A DNA stretch of 64,000 nucleotides. It comes from Streptomyces sp. HmicA12 (GTDB taxonomy: Bacteria > Actinomycetota > Actinomycetes > Streptomycetales > Streptomycetaceae). Location: positions 372,001 through 436,000 of the forward strand of contig NZ_KB891842.1 of assembly GCF_000373565.1 (NCBI RefSeq), in the 5' to 3' direction. The stretch's first letter is position 1. Each line of letters begins with the position of its first letter. The notes under the pieces are model-generated. The model ran no database searches and was not told the origin of the DNA. It saw only the letters and a list, made by a program, of their open reading frames with translations. The translations under genes and the position numbers were made by a program. Shown here one piece after another: positions 23,807-32,086 of the stretch.

Positions 23807-25018
23807 TCAGGAGGACGGCCTGTTCCCGGTCGGGATCACGATGGGCGTGGTCGTCCCCGACGTGCCGTTGTTCAGGAACGCCATGGCCAGGGCGCGCACG
23901 AACTGGTCGAACAGGTAGAACGCGCCGGGCGCCACGGGTGACAGGCCCTCGCGGAACAGGATGAAGGCGGGCCAGACGGTGCGGATCAGGGTCGCCGACG
24001 CGTAGTCGCGCTTCAGCCCCAGCCAGTCGCCGATCTCGTCACTGAGGACGTAGCGCACGAACTCGTTGAGGAATCCGCGCGTGACGCCCAGGTCGACCTG
24101 GGCGGTCAACCCCAGCAGATCCTCGGCCAGTTCGATGCCCTCGGTGGTCGGGGAGAGGATCGGTGTGAGCACCTGTGCCGACTGCGCCTCCGCGTCCGCC
24201 CACGACTTGGGGATGTACTCGTCGCGCACGCCGAGCAGGTGCAGGGCGACCTGCCAACTGTGCAGGAACGCCTCCTGGTCCGCGGCCGGGAACGGCACCT
24301 TCCAGTCCAGCAGCCGCCTGCGCACGTAGGTGCCGAGGCTGTGGAAGGTGACCAGGATGTCGGCGTTGCTGATCGGGATCGACTCGTCCGTCACCGCCGA
24401 CCAATGGGGCGACTGCGGCAGCAGATGCCGTACGCCCGCGTGCACGAGCCGCGTCTTGTTGGCGGTGACCACGAACTGGCCCGTCGGCCCGAAGCCCTTC
24501 AACTGGGCCAGGTCGTAGCCGAACGTGAACGTCTTCGCCGCGCGGTCCTTCATGTTCGCGCCGCCCGCGGACCAGTAGACGCTCTTGGCCTCCCGGGGGA
24601 TCACCGTGCTCATGATTCCGCTGCCGAGACCGTAGAGCACGAAGAGGTAGGTGTCCTTGCGCCGGTTGAAGTCGGCGGCACGCGCCAGTTTCGCCGGATC
24701 GGCCCACGAGGGAAGCCCGTTGACCTTCTTCAGGTACGCGGTGAGGTCGGCCGGCAGCCCGCCGGGCAGCGGGTCGTTGTTGTTCACCCACGACGCCAGC
24801 GCGGTGTTGACCGCCGGAACCTGGCCCTTCTCGATCAGTGAGGCGACCAGCTGGTCCACCTCGTCGTCCCACACGTACTCCGGGTCGGTGCCCGCGCCCG
24901 CTCCGGCGACCGAGCCCGTCGGGGACCACGCCCACGCGGGAGCGGCCGTGCCCGCCGCGCCCACGAGGCCCAGCGCGGCACTCAAGGACAGGACTTTTCT
25001 ACGGCTGAGATTGTCCAT
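23807..25018 (-). CDS. lcp: Latex clearing protein (Lcp) homologue, secreted heme rubber oxygenase
   Basis: This 403-aa protein is strikingly similar to Lcp of Streptomyces sp. K30 (DUF2236/MpaB fold). The Tat signal contains 'SRRKVLSL' and is followed by 'AWAWSPTGSVAGAGAG'. The heme pocket segments are 'STVIPREAKSVYW' (Glu143), 'NMKDRAAKTF' (Arg159, Lys162, Thr163) and 'KTRLVHAGVRHLLPQSPHW' (His193 as expected axial ligand, offset by five from K30 His198). 'LHSWQVALHLLGVRDEYIPKSWADA' is further family sequence. Lcp cleaves the double bonds of poly(cis-1,4-isoprene) outside the cell to oligo-isoprenoid keto-aldehydes. Unlike K30, no oxiAB genes follow; an aldehyde dehydrogenase is divergent instead. 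Confidence 0.9.
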   Translation of the reverse strand: MDNLSRRKVLSLSAALGLVGAAGTAAPAWAWSPTGSVAGAGAGTDPEYVWDDEVDQLVASLIEKGQVPAVNTALASWVNNNDPLPGGLPADLTAYLKKVNGLPSWADPAKLARAADFNRRKDTYLFVLYGLGSGIMSTVIPREAKSVYWSAGGANMKDRAAKTFTFGYDLAQLKGFGPTGQFVVTANKTRLVHAGVRHLLPQSPHWSAVTDESIPISNADILVTFHSLGTYVRRRLLDWKVPFPAADQEAFLHSWQVALHLLGVRDEYIPKSWADAEAQSAQVLTPILSPTTEGIELAEDLLGLTAQVDLGVTRGFLNEFVRYVLSDEIGDWLGLKRDYASATLIRTVWPAFILFREGLSPVAPGAFYLFDQFVRALAMAFLNNGTSGTTTPIVIPTGNRPSS

Positions 25019-25112
25019 TAACTTACTCGCCTTCCTGGTAGGACGTGCGGCTCATCACGCCTTACGTGGCGCGGTGTTGGCTAGGCGGCCACGCTTCGGA
25101 GCTTGTTCCAGG

Positions 25113-25130
25113 ATGTGATTTTTGATTAAC
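25113..25130. promoter_or_regulatory. Candidate operator, copy 2 (lcp / aldehyde dehydrogenase divergent promoter)
   Basis: ATGTGATTTTTGATTAAC is the reverse complement of copy 1 at 22483-22500 except for the two central bases. It lies roughly midway between lcp (start 25018, minus) and the aldehyde dehydrogenase (start 25213, plus), well placed to control both directions. Confidence 0.7.
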
Positions 25131-25212
25131 ATAGCGAGGTGCGTTGCCGTCGACAAGGGCATCGGAGACGGCGTTCCGGCTCGAACCAGTCCCGTACGAC
25201 CGAGGAGCCCGC

Positions 25213-26859
25213 ATGACCACGGAGCAGGACCGGGTCCCCGCGCCCGACAGCGCGGCGCCCGACAGTCCCGAGAAGGCGAGCGCGCGCCCCGCATGGGTGA
25301 CGGACGACGCGATCGCGCAATGGTGTGCGTGGGTGCGCCGGGACGGCACGCCTCAACAGCGCGACGACGCGGCGGAGTCGGCGGCGATCGCCCCGTTCGA
25401 CCTGACGCCGATCGCGGCCGTTCCCGCGTGCGCACCGGAGGACGTCACGGCGGCCGTGACCGGCGCCCGGTCCGCTCAGCGGGAGTGGGCGCGCACACCC
25501 CCGCGGCATCGCCGCGACGTCGTACTCGCCTTCCACGACCTCCTGTTGGCGCGGCAGGACGAGGTGCTCGACCTGATCCAGTGGGAGACCGGCAAAGCGC
25601 GCTACCACGCCTGGCAGGAGGTGGGCCAGGTCGCGGCGATCGCCCGGCACTACGGGCGCCGGGCCCGGCACTACCTCGCCCCGCACCCCGTGCGCGGGAT
25701 GGTGCCCGGCCTGACGAAGGTCAAGGAGATCCGGGTGCCGAAGGGCGTCGTCGGCATCGTCTCCCCGTGGAACTACCCCCTGTACCTCGGCGTCGGCGAC
25801 GTGCTGCCGGCCCTGCTGGCCGGCAATGCCGCGGTCTCCAAGGCGGACGCGCAGACCGCGCTGACCCTGCTCTGGACGCGCGCTCTGATGGCGCGTGCCG
25901 GGTTGCCCGCCGATCTGTGGCAGATCGTGACCGGCCCCGGGGCGGTCGTGGGGACCGCCCTGGTCGACGCCGTCGACTTCGTCTGCTTCACCGGGTCGAC
26001 CGCCACCGGGCGCACCGTCGCGGAGCGCGCCGCACGCCGCTTGGTCGGGGCCTCCCTCGAACTCGGCGGCAAGAACCCGCTGATCGTCCGCGCGGACGCC
26101 GACATCGCCGCGGCGGTGGCCGGCACGGTGACGGCGGCCTTCGCCAACACCGGGCAGATGTGCATCCACATCGAACGCGTCTACGTGCACGAGACCGTCC
26201 ACGACGCCTTCCGTACCCAACTCGTTCGGGCAATGGGGGAGTTGCGGCTCGGCCGGTCCTACGACTACGCGGCCGACGTCGGCTCCCTCACATCGGCCGC
26301 GCAACTCGCGGCGGTCGAGGCGCACGTCGACGGCGCGGTGGCCAAGGGGGCGACCGTCCTCGTGGGCGGCCGGGCCCGCCCCGACATCGGTCCGCTCTTC
26401 TACGAGCCGACGGTCCTGGAAGGCGTCACGGACGAGATGGCCGTGTGCGGCGAGGAGACGTTCGGCCCGGTGCTCTCGCTCCAGCCCTACGGCACGGACA
26501 GCGAAGCGGTGGACCTGGCCAACCGGGGAACGTACGGACTGTCCGCGTCGATCTGGTCGAAGGACACCGGTGAAGCCGCGCGGATGGCGGAGCGGATCCG
26601 CGCCGGATCGGTCAACATCAACGACGGCGCCGCCGCGGCGGCCGGCAGCGTCGAGGCCGGGATGGGCGGCATGGGCGACAGCGGACTCGGCCGACGCCAC
26701 GGGGCCGAGGGGATCCGCAAGTACACCGAGAGCCAGACCGTCGCCGTCCAGCGACTCCTGCCGCTCGGACCGCCGAAACCGACGCGGGCCTCTGTCGAGA
26801 ACTTCGTCCGCCGAACCAACAAACAACTGGCCCTGCTGCGCCGCCTGGGGGTGCGATGA
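25213..26859 (+). CDS. NAD(P)-dependent aldehyde dehydrogenase
   Basis: This 548-aa ALDH-superfamily enzyme oxidises an aldehyde to the acid. It has 'GIVSPWNYPLYLGVGDVLPALLAGNAAVSK' (cofactor region, with the conserved Asn and Lys), 'FTGSTATGRTVAERAARRL' and 'ASLELGGKNPLIV' with the general-base Glu. The catalytic Cys is in 'FANTGQMCIHIERVYV', followed by 'EETFGPVLSL'. ATG 25213 with GAGGAG upstream is chosen over an in-frame TTG. It heads an operon with DUF4334, alcohol dehydrogenase and acyl-CoA dehydrogenase genes and would take over the role of OxiAB in oxidising the aldehydes made by the divergent Lcp. Confidence 0.92.
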   Translation: MTTEQDRVPAPDSAAPDSPEKASARPAWVTDDAIAQWCAWVRRDGTPQQRDDAAESAAIAPFDLTPIAAVPACAPEDVTAAVTGARSAQREWARTPPRHRRDVVLAFHDLLLARQDEVLDLIQWETGKARYHAWQEVGQVAAIARHYGRRARHYLAPHPVRGMVPGLTKVKEIRVPKGVVGIVSPWNYPLYLGVGDVLPALLAGNAAVSKADAQTALTLLWTRALMARAGLPADLWQIVTGPGAVVGTALVDAVDFVCFTGSTATGRTVAERAARRLVGASLELGGKNPLIVRADADIAAAVAGTVTAAFANTGQMCIHIERVYVHETVHDAFRTQLVRAMGELRLGRSYDYAADVGSLTSAAQLAAVEAHVDGAVAKGATVLVGGRARPDIGPLFYEPTVLEGVTDEMAVCGEETFGPVLSLQPYGTDSEAVDLANRGTYGLSASIWSKDTGEAARMAERIRAGSVNINDGAAAAAGSVEAGMGGMGDSGLGRRHGAEGIRKYTESQTVAVQRLLPLGPPKPTRASVENFVRRTNKQLALLRRLGVR

Positions 26860-27380
26860 ACGACCACATGATGACCGACCGCACGATGACCGACCGCACG
26901 ACGACCGTCCACGCGACGACCGTCCACGAGCGGTGGCAGGCGCTCCGGGCGGCGCGGGGAACGCACGACCCGAATGAACTCGACGCGCTGTGGGCCGAGT
27001 TGGAGGTCGTCGACGCGTCGTCGATCCTCGGCTCCTGGCGCGGGTTCGCGTTCCTGACCGGCCACCCCATCGAGAAGGTGCTGGCCGCCAGTCGATGGCA
27101 CGGCAAGCGGTTCGACGCGCTGGACGACGCCCAACCGCTCATCTGCCGGGCCGAGGACGGCAGCCTCTACTCCGACACCACGTCCGGCCGCGGCGGGGCC
27201 GGCCTGTGGAACGTCGAGTTCCGCGGCGAGGTGACCGCCACGATGGTGTACGACGGCATGCCCGTGCTGGACCACTTCAAGCGCGTGGACGAGAACACCC
27301 TCATGGGCGTGATGAACGGCAAGCCCGGCGTCGTACTCGCGGAAGGCCGCCACTTCTACTTCGGCCTGGAGCGCGAATGA
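26856..27380 (+). CDS. GXWXG/DUF4334-domain protein
   Basis: This 174-aa protein has the GXWXG motif in 'SILGSWRGFAFLTGHPIEKVLAASRWHGKRFD' and the DUF4334 part 'GRGGAGLWNVEFRGEVTATMVYDGMPVLDHFKRVDENTLMG'. Its function is unproven; lipid- or steroid-like ligand binding has been suspected for such lipocalin-like folds. The ATG overlaps the aldehyde dehydrogenase stop (ATGA), and its own stop overlaps the next gene's ATG, so the three are translationally coupled. The N-terminus is a low-complexity run of MTDRT- and TTVHAT-type repeats, absent from the conserved core; the true start could lie inside it. Confidence 0.83.
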   Translation: MNDHMMTDRTMTDRTTTVHATTVHERWQALRAARGTHDPNELDALWAELEVVDASSILGSWRGFAFLTGHPIEKVLAASRWHGKRFDALDDAQPLICRAEDGSLYSDTTSGRGGAGLWNVEFRGEVTATMVYDGMPVLDHFKRVDENTLMGVMNGKPGVVLAEGRHFYFGLERE

Positions 27381-28429
27381 GGACCAGGGTGCTCCTCTCG
27401 CGCGGCCCCGGGCCCGGCGAGATCGTCGAGGCCGAACTGGACGGCCCGCGCCCGCACGAGGTCGTCGTCCACGTCGAGGCGGTCGGCGTGTGCCCCACGG
27501 ACCTCGCCATGCGCAGAGCGCTCGGCGACCGGCCCGCGGTGCTCGGGCACGAGGGCTGCGGCGTCGTGGAACAGCTAGGCGAGGACGTCGACACGCTGGC
27601 CGTGGGGGACCGGGTCGTCATCTCCTTCGCGTCCTGCGGCCGGTGCGGACAGTGCCGGGCCGGGCATCCGGCGTACTGCGACCTGGCGACCGTGCTCAAC
27701 GGTTCGGGCGGGCGGTCCGACGGATCGCCGACCATCCGCGTCGGGGACGAGCCCGTGTTCGGCGCCTACTTCGGACAGTCGTCGTTCGCGGCGGCCGCAC
27801 TGGCCGACGCCCGGTCGTGCGTGCCGGTCGGCGCCGTGCCCCCGGAGGTCGCCGCGCCCCTCGGGTGCGGATTCCTGACCGGCGCGGGCGCCGTGCTGGG
27901 CGCCCTGCGCCCCGGTCCCGGCGACCGGCTCCTCGTCGTCGGCTGCGGCGCGGTCGGCACCGCGGCCGCACTGACCGCGCTGTCCGAGGGCGTCGAGGTC
28001 GTGGTGGCGGAACCCGTCGCCGCGCGCCGCGCCCTCGCCGTCCGGCACGGAGCTACGGCCGTCACCTCCCTCGACGACCCGCTGCCGCCGGTGACCCACG
28101 CGCTCGACACCACGGGCCGCCCCGAAGCGGTGGCCCGCGCGCTCGCCCTGCTGCGGCCCCGCGGCACCCTGGCCGTGGTCGGCCTCGGGCCCGCGGAGGC
28201 CGCGATCGACCTGCGGGACCTGATGCTGCGCGGGCTCCGTCTGCGCGGCTGCGTCGAGGGCGACGCCGACCCGTCGCTGCTCGTGCCCGAGCTGATCCGG
28301 CGGTACGAGACGGGACGCCTGCCCCTCGACGACCTGGTGACCCCGTACGCCCTGGGCGACTTCGAGCGGGCGGTCACCGACCAGCGGGCGGGCCGCACGC
28401 TCAAGCCCGTTCTGCTTCCGGCCAGTTGA
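27377..28429 (+). CDS. Zinc-binding alcohol dehydrogenase (MDR superfamily)
   Basis: This 350-aa medium-chain dehydrogenase has the catalytic-zinc segment 'VGVCPTDLAMRRALGDRPAVLGHEGCGVVEQLG' and the structural zinc cluster 'SCGRCGQCRAGHPAYC'. The Rossmann motif is 'RLLVVGCGAVGTAAALTAL'. It interconverts an alcohol and an aldehyde or ketone with NAD(P)H. ATG 27377 overlaps the DUF4334 stop (ATGA). In the operon it may recycle alcohol/aldehyde intermediates of isoprenoid breakdown, feeding the aldehyde dehydrogenase. Confidence 0.9.
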   Translation: MRTRVLLSRGPGPGEIVEAELDGPRPHEVVVHVEAVGVCPTDLAMRRALGDRPAVLGHEGCGVVEQLGEDVDTLAVGDRVVISFASCGRCGQCRAGHPAYCDLATVLNGSGGRSDGSPTIRVGDEPVFGAYFGQSSFAAAALADARSCVPVGAVPPEVAAPLGCGFLTGAGAVLGALRPGPGDRLLVVGCGAVGTAAALTALSEGVEVVVAEPVAARRALAVRHGATAVTSLDDPLPPVTHALDTTGRPEAVARALALLRPRGTLAVVGLGPAEAAIDLRDLMLRGLRLRGCVEGDADPSLLVPELIRRYETGRLPLDDLVTPYALGDFERAVTDQRAGRTLKPVLLPAS

Positions 28430-28450
28430 ACAGACCAGATCGGAGTCCTG

Positions 28451-29614
28451 ATGACGCGTGCGATCCGCACCGAACGGTCGCTGTACGACGACGACCACGA
28501 ACTCCTGCGCAAGACGGTGCGGGCGTTCGTCGACCGGCACGCCGCGCCGCACGCCGAGCGGTGGCGGGCCGAGGGCAAGGTCGACCGCGCCCTCTTCCGG
28601 GAGGCCGCCCGGGCCGGGATCCTCGGCTTCAACATCCCCGAGGAGTACGGCGGCGGCGGGGTCACCGACTTCCGCTTCAACGCGGTGATCGGCGAGGAGT
28701 TCTCCCGCCACCCCGCGTCCGACGGCCTCGCCGCGGTGGGCCTGTCCAACGACATCGTCGTGCCGTACTTCACCGATCTGACCGACGACGGACAGAAGGC
28801 CCGCTGGCTCCCGGGCATCGCCGCCGGTGAGCTCGTCGTCGCGGTCGCGATGACCGAGCCCGGCACCGGGAGCGACCTGGCCGGCATCGCCACCACCGCC
28901 GTCCGGGACGGCGACGACTACGTGGTCAACGGCAGCAAGGTCTTCATCTCCAACGGCCAGAACGCCGACCTGGTCGTCACCGCCGTACGGACCGGGCCGG
29001 ACCGGCACGGCGGGATCAGCCTGCTCGTCGTCGAGGCCGACCGGCCCGGCTTCTCCCGCGGCCGCAACCTGGAGAAGGTCGGCCTGCACGCCCAGGACAC
29101 CAGCGAGCTGTTCTACCAGGACGTCCGCGTTCCGGCCGCCAACCTCCTCGGCGCGGAGGGCTCCGGCTTCAAGGCCCTGATGCGCAACCTCCCCCAGGAA
29201 CGGATCTCGATCGCCGCCAACGCCGTGGCGTCCATCGAGGGCGTCCTGGAGCGCACCGTGGAGTACGTCAAGGAGCGCAAGGCCTTCGGCCGGACCGTCG
29301 GCTCCTTCCAGAACACCCGCTTCCAGCTGGCCGACATGGTCACCACCGCCCGCGCGGGACGCGCCTACATCGACGACCTGCTGGCCCGGCACTCCCGCGG
29401 CGAACTGAGCGCCGTGGACGCGGCGGCGGCCAAGTTCTGGGCCACCGAGCACTACGTCGACATCGTCGGCCGCTGCTTCCAACTGCACGGTGCCTACGGC
29501 TACATGCTCGAGTACCGGATCGCCCACGACTACCTCGACTCCCGCATCACCACCGTCTACGGCGGCACCACGGAGATCATGAAGGAGATCGTCGCGCGCG
29601 ATCTGGGACTGTAG
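28451..29614 (+). CDS. Acyl-CoA dehydrogenase
   Basis: This 387-aa FAD enzyme introduces a 2,3-double bond into an acyl-CoA. Family motifs include 'AVAMTEPGTGSDLAGI', 'NGSKVFISNGQNADLVVT', 'LHAQDTSELFYQDVRVPAANLLG', 'ERKAFGRTVGSFQNTRFQLADM' and the C-terminal 'GCFQLHGAYGYMLEY...YGGTTEIMKEIVARDLGL'; the catalytic base is expected in or near the last. ATG 28451 follows CGGAG. It is the final gene of the ALDH operon and, with the acyl-CoA synthetase encoded at 20760, would pass the acids into beta-oxidation. Confidence 0.92.
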   Translation: MTRAIRTERSLYDDDHELLRKTVRAFVDRHAAPHAERWRAEGKVDRALFREAARAGILGFNIPEEYGGGGVTDFRFNAVIGEEFSRHPASDGLAAVGLSNDIVVPYFTDLTDDGQKARWLPGIAAGELVVAVAMTEPGTGSDLAGIATTAVRDGDDYVVNGSKVFISNGQNADLVVTAVRTGPDRHGGISLLVVEADRPGFSRGRNLEKVGLHAQDTSELFYQDVRVPAANLLGAEGSGFKALMRNLPQERISIAANAVASIEGVLERTVEYVKERKAFGRTVGSFQNTRFQLADMVTTARAGRAYIDDLLARHSRGELSAVDAAAAKFWATEHYVDIVGRCFQLHGAYGYMLEYRIAHDYLDSRITTVYGGTTEIMKEIVARDLGL

Positions 29615-29679
29615 GCCCACGGCGCCGCACAGGTGCCCCGCAGGCCTGCGTCACGGACGTCGCAGCACCACGCCCGGGG

Positions 29680-30468
29680 TTACGGGACGCGCGCGACCCC
29701 GACGTAGAAGCCGCTGAGCTCCTCGGCCGGCGCGGGCTCGCTCTTGTACCACCGCGTCGACGTCACCAGGCCCGGCTCGACGAGGTCGAGGCCCTCGAAG
29801 AACGGCTCGACCTCGGCGCGTGTGCGCATCCGCAGGGGGATCTCGCCCTTGCGGTACGTGTTCTTCACCGACGTGGCGAGATGCGGGTGCTCGTCGGTGG
29901 TGCCGTGCGAGAGGACGAAGTAGCTGCCCGAGGGCAGCGCGTCGACGAGCGTGCGGGCCAGCCCGTACGGGTCCTCCTCGTCGGTGATGAAGTGCATCAG
30001 CGCGATCATCGAGAGCGCGACCGGCCGGCTGAAGTCCAGGAACGTACGGGCGTGTTCGAGGATCTCCTCGGGTCGGCGGACGTCGGCCTCGATGTAGTCC
30101 GTGGCCCCCTCCGGGCTGCTCACGAGGAGGGCCTCCGCGTGCCGCAGCACGATCGGGTCGTTGTCGGTGTACGCGACCCGCGCCGACGGCACGATGCCCT
30201 GCACGATCTGGTGCAGGTTCGGCTTCGTCGGGATGCCCGTGCCGATGTCCAGGTACTGGTCGATGCCGTTCTCGGCCAGCCACGCGGCGGCCCGGTGCAT
30301 GAACGCCCGGTTGCGCCGGGCGCTGTGCTGTGACTCCAGCGGCAGCTTCTCCCCCACCGCCTGGTCGACCGGGTAGTTGTCCTTGCCGCCGAGCAGCCAG
30401 TCGTAGACCCGGGCCGGATGGGGCTTGCTCGTGTCGATCCGACTTTCCGGGGAGGACGGTGCCGTCAT
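29680..30468 (-). CDS. DUF574-family SAM-dependent methyltransferase
   Basis: This 262-aa protein of an actinobacterial methyltransferase family begins 'IDTSKPHPARVYDWLLGGKDNYPVD', the diagnostic N-terminus. The SAM loop is 'YLDIGTGIPTKPNLHQI', followed by 'VAYTDNDPIVLRHAEALL' and 'EADVRRPEEIL'. 'PYGLARTLVDALPSGSYFVLSH' continues the Rossmann core. The methyl acceptor is unknown. ATG 30468 has GGAG upstream and a good -10 box at 30505. It stands alone between the isoprenoid operon and the MHS transporter. Confidence 0.87.
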   Translation of the reverse strand: MTAPSSPESRIDTSKPHPARVYDWLLGGKDNYPVDQAVGEKLPLESQHSARRNRAFMHRAAAWLAENGIDQYLDIGTGIPTKPNLHQIVQGIVPSARVAYTDNDPIVLRHAEALLVSSPEGATDYIEADVRRPEEILEHARTFLDFSRPVALSMIALMHFITDEEDPYGLARTLVDALPSGSYFVLSHGTTDEHPHLATSVKNTYRKGEIPLRMRTRAEVEPFFEGLDLVEPGLVTSTRWYKSEPAPAEELSGFYVGVARVP

Positions 30469-30504
30469 GCCTGACTCCAGCGTGTGAGGGAAGGACTGGG
30501 GGCG

Positions 30505-30510
30505 ATTATG
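30505..30510 (-). promoter_or_regulatory. -10 box of the DUF574 methyltransferase promoter
   Basis: CATAAT on the minus strand lies about 37 nt before the ATG at 30468, within the only AT-rich patch of this gap. No good -35 hexamer is visible. A GGCCATTG/CCAATGGC-type dyad sits just upstream. Confidence 0.4.
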
Positions 30511-30570
30511 CCATTGGCCAGGCCATTGCGCAGAGTTGCCAGAGTGAGAGCCGCGTCGCGAGTGCCGCCC

Positions 30571-31947
30571 TCAACTGGTCTGCTCGACAACGTACTTCGG
30601 CTGCGCGAGCGGCAGGTTCTCGGCCGCGACACGTCGCTCGTGGTAGGTGCGCAGTCGCAGCGTGCACCAGATGCCGATCACCGAGACGGCCATCAGCGCG
30701 ACGGCCGGCGGCCAGTACGCGCCGCCCGCGAGCGACGACAGCCACACCGCGGTGACCGGCGCGAAGCCCGCGAAGATCAGGTTGCAGATCTGGTACGACA
30801 GCGAGATGCCGGTGTAGCGGACGTGCGGGGCGAAGCCGTCGGCCAGGATCGCGGCCATCGGCCCGTACAGCGCCGACATCACGAACCGCATGGCGAGCAT
30901 CATCACGTAGATCAGCGCGACGCTTCCGGTGCCCATGACCATGAACTGCGGGATCGACAGCAGCACGACGCCCGCGAGTCCGCCGACGACGATCTTGTGC
31001 GCGCCGATCTTGTCGCCGAGCAGAGCGAGGAACGGCGTGACGACGAGTTCCAGGAACGCGGCGAGCGAGAGGCCGTTGAGGAGCATCGACTCGGACAGGT
31101 GCTGGTCGTCGGTGCCGTACGAGAGGAGGTAGCTGGTGACGACGTAGTAGCCGCCGGTCGCGGTGGCCAGGGAGAAGACGCCGACCAGAACCGTCCGCCA
31201 GTCCTTGCGCAGCACCTCGGCGACGGGGAGCCCGCTGACCGCGCCCTGCTTCTTCTGCGCCTGATCGCGCTTCTGCTCGGCGTGGATCTCGTCCATCACC
31301 GGCGAGTCCTCCAGCTTGGTGCGCACCACCAGGCCGATCACGACGAGGACCGCGGAGGCGAGGAACGGGACGCGCCAGCCCCACGAGTCGAAGGCGCTCT
31401 CGCCGAACATGTTCATGAGGCTGAACATGCCGGTCGACAGCAACGCGCCGACGGACGAGCCGAGTTGGGCGAAGGAGCCGAAGAAGGTGGCCTTGCCCTT
31501 CGGTGCGTTCTCGACGGCGATGAGTACGGCGCCGCCCCACTCGCCGCCGATCGCGATGCCCTGGATCAGGCGCAGCGTGATCAGCAGGATGGGCGAGAGG
31601 ACGCCGACCTGGTCGTAGGTGGGCAGCAGGCCGATCGCGAACGAGGCGACGCCCATCATCAGAAGCGTGATGACCAGCGTCTTCTTGCGGCCGACGCGGT
31701 CACCTATGTGACCGAAGACGATGCCGCCGAGCGGACGCAGCAGGAAGCCGACGGCGAAGGTGGCGAAGGAGGAGATCGTCTTCAGGGCCGTGGGCATGTC
31801 GGCGGGGAAGAAGACGTCGTTGAAGACGATCGCCGCCGCCGTGGCGAAGGCGTAGAAGTCGTACCACTCGATGGACGTTCCGGACAGCGCGGCGAGGGCC
31901 GTTCTGAACGGGCTCTGCGGGGAGCGAGGGGTGGGGCGTTCCGTCAC
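30571..31947 (-). CDS. MHS-family MFS transporter (ProP/shikimate-type symporter)
   Basis: This 458-aa protein has 12 predicted membrane segments. Diagnostic stretches are 'SGTSIEWYDFYAFATAAAI', the loop 'GHIGDRVGRKKTLVITLLMMG' and 'RLIQGIAIGGEWGGAVLIAVE'. The family imports organic acids or compatible solutes with protons. It lies near an amidohydrolase and 2-hydroxyacid dehydrogenase/aldolase genes, so an organic acid or amide-derived substrate is plausible. The 139 bp between its start and the amidohydrolase end contains a strong hairpin, suggesting a separate promoter. Confidence 0.92.
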   Translation of the reverse strand: MTERPTPRSPQSPFRTALAALSGTSIEWYDFYAFATAAAIVFNDVFFPADMPTALKTISSFATFAVGFLLRPLGGIVFGHIGDRVGRKKTLVITLLMMGVASFAIGLLPTYDQVGVLSPILLITLRLIQGIAIGGEWGGAVLIAVENAPKGKATFFGSFAQLGSSVGALLSTGMFSLMNMFGESAFDSWGWRVPFLASAVLVVIGLVVRTKLEDSPVMDEIHAEQKRDQAQKKQGAVSGLPVAEVLRKDWRTVLVGVFSLATATGGYYVVTSYLLSYGTDDQHLSESMLLNGLSLAAFLELVVTPFLALLGDKIGAHKIVVGGLAGVVLLSIPQFMVMGTGSVALIYVMMLAMRFVMSALYGPMAAILADGFAPHVRYTGISLSYQICNLIFAGFAPVTAVWLSSLAGGAYWPPAVALMAVSVIGIWCTLRLRTYHERRVAAENLPLAQPKYVVEQTS

Positions 31948-32025
31948 GGGGAGCTCCGGCGGGAAGAGTGCGGTAGGGGACGGGAACTGCGGGCGTGGGG
32001 GAGAGGGGCCGGAATGGGTACCGGA

Positions 32026-32066
32026 CCCGGCGGCCGGGCCGTGAAAAGGATCGTCCGGCCGCCGGG
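32026..32066. terminator. Hairpin between the amidohydrolase and MHS transporter genes
   Basis: CCCGGCGGCCGG (32026-32037) pairs with its exact complement (32055-32066) around a 17-nt loop, 20 bases beyond the amidohydrolase stop on the minus strand. It probably ends that transcript. Confidence 0.6.
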
Positions 32067-32086
32067 AGATTTCGGGGCGTCGTCGC

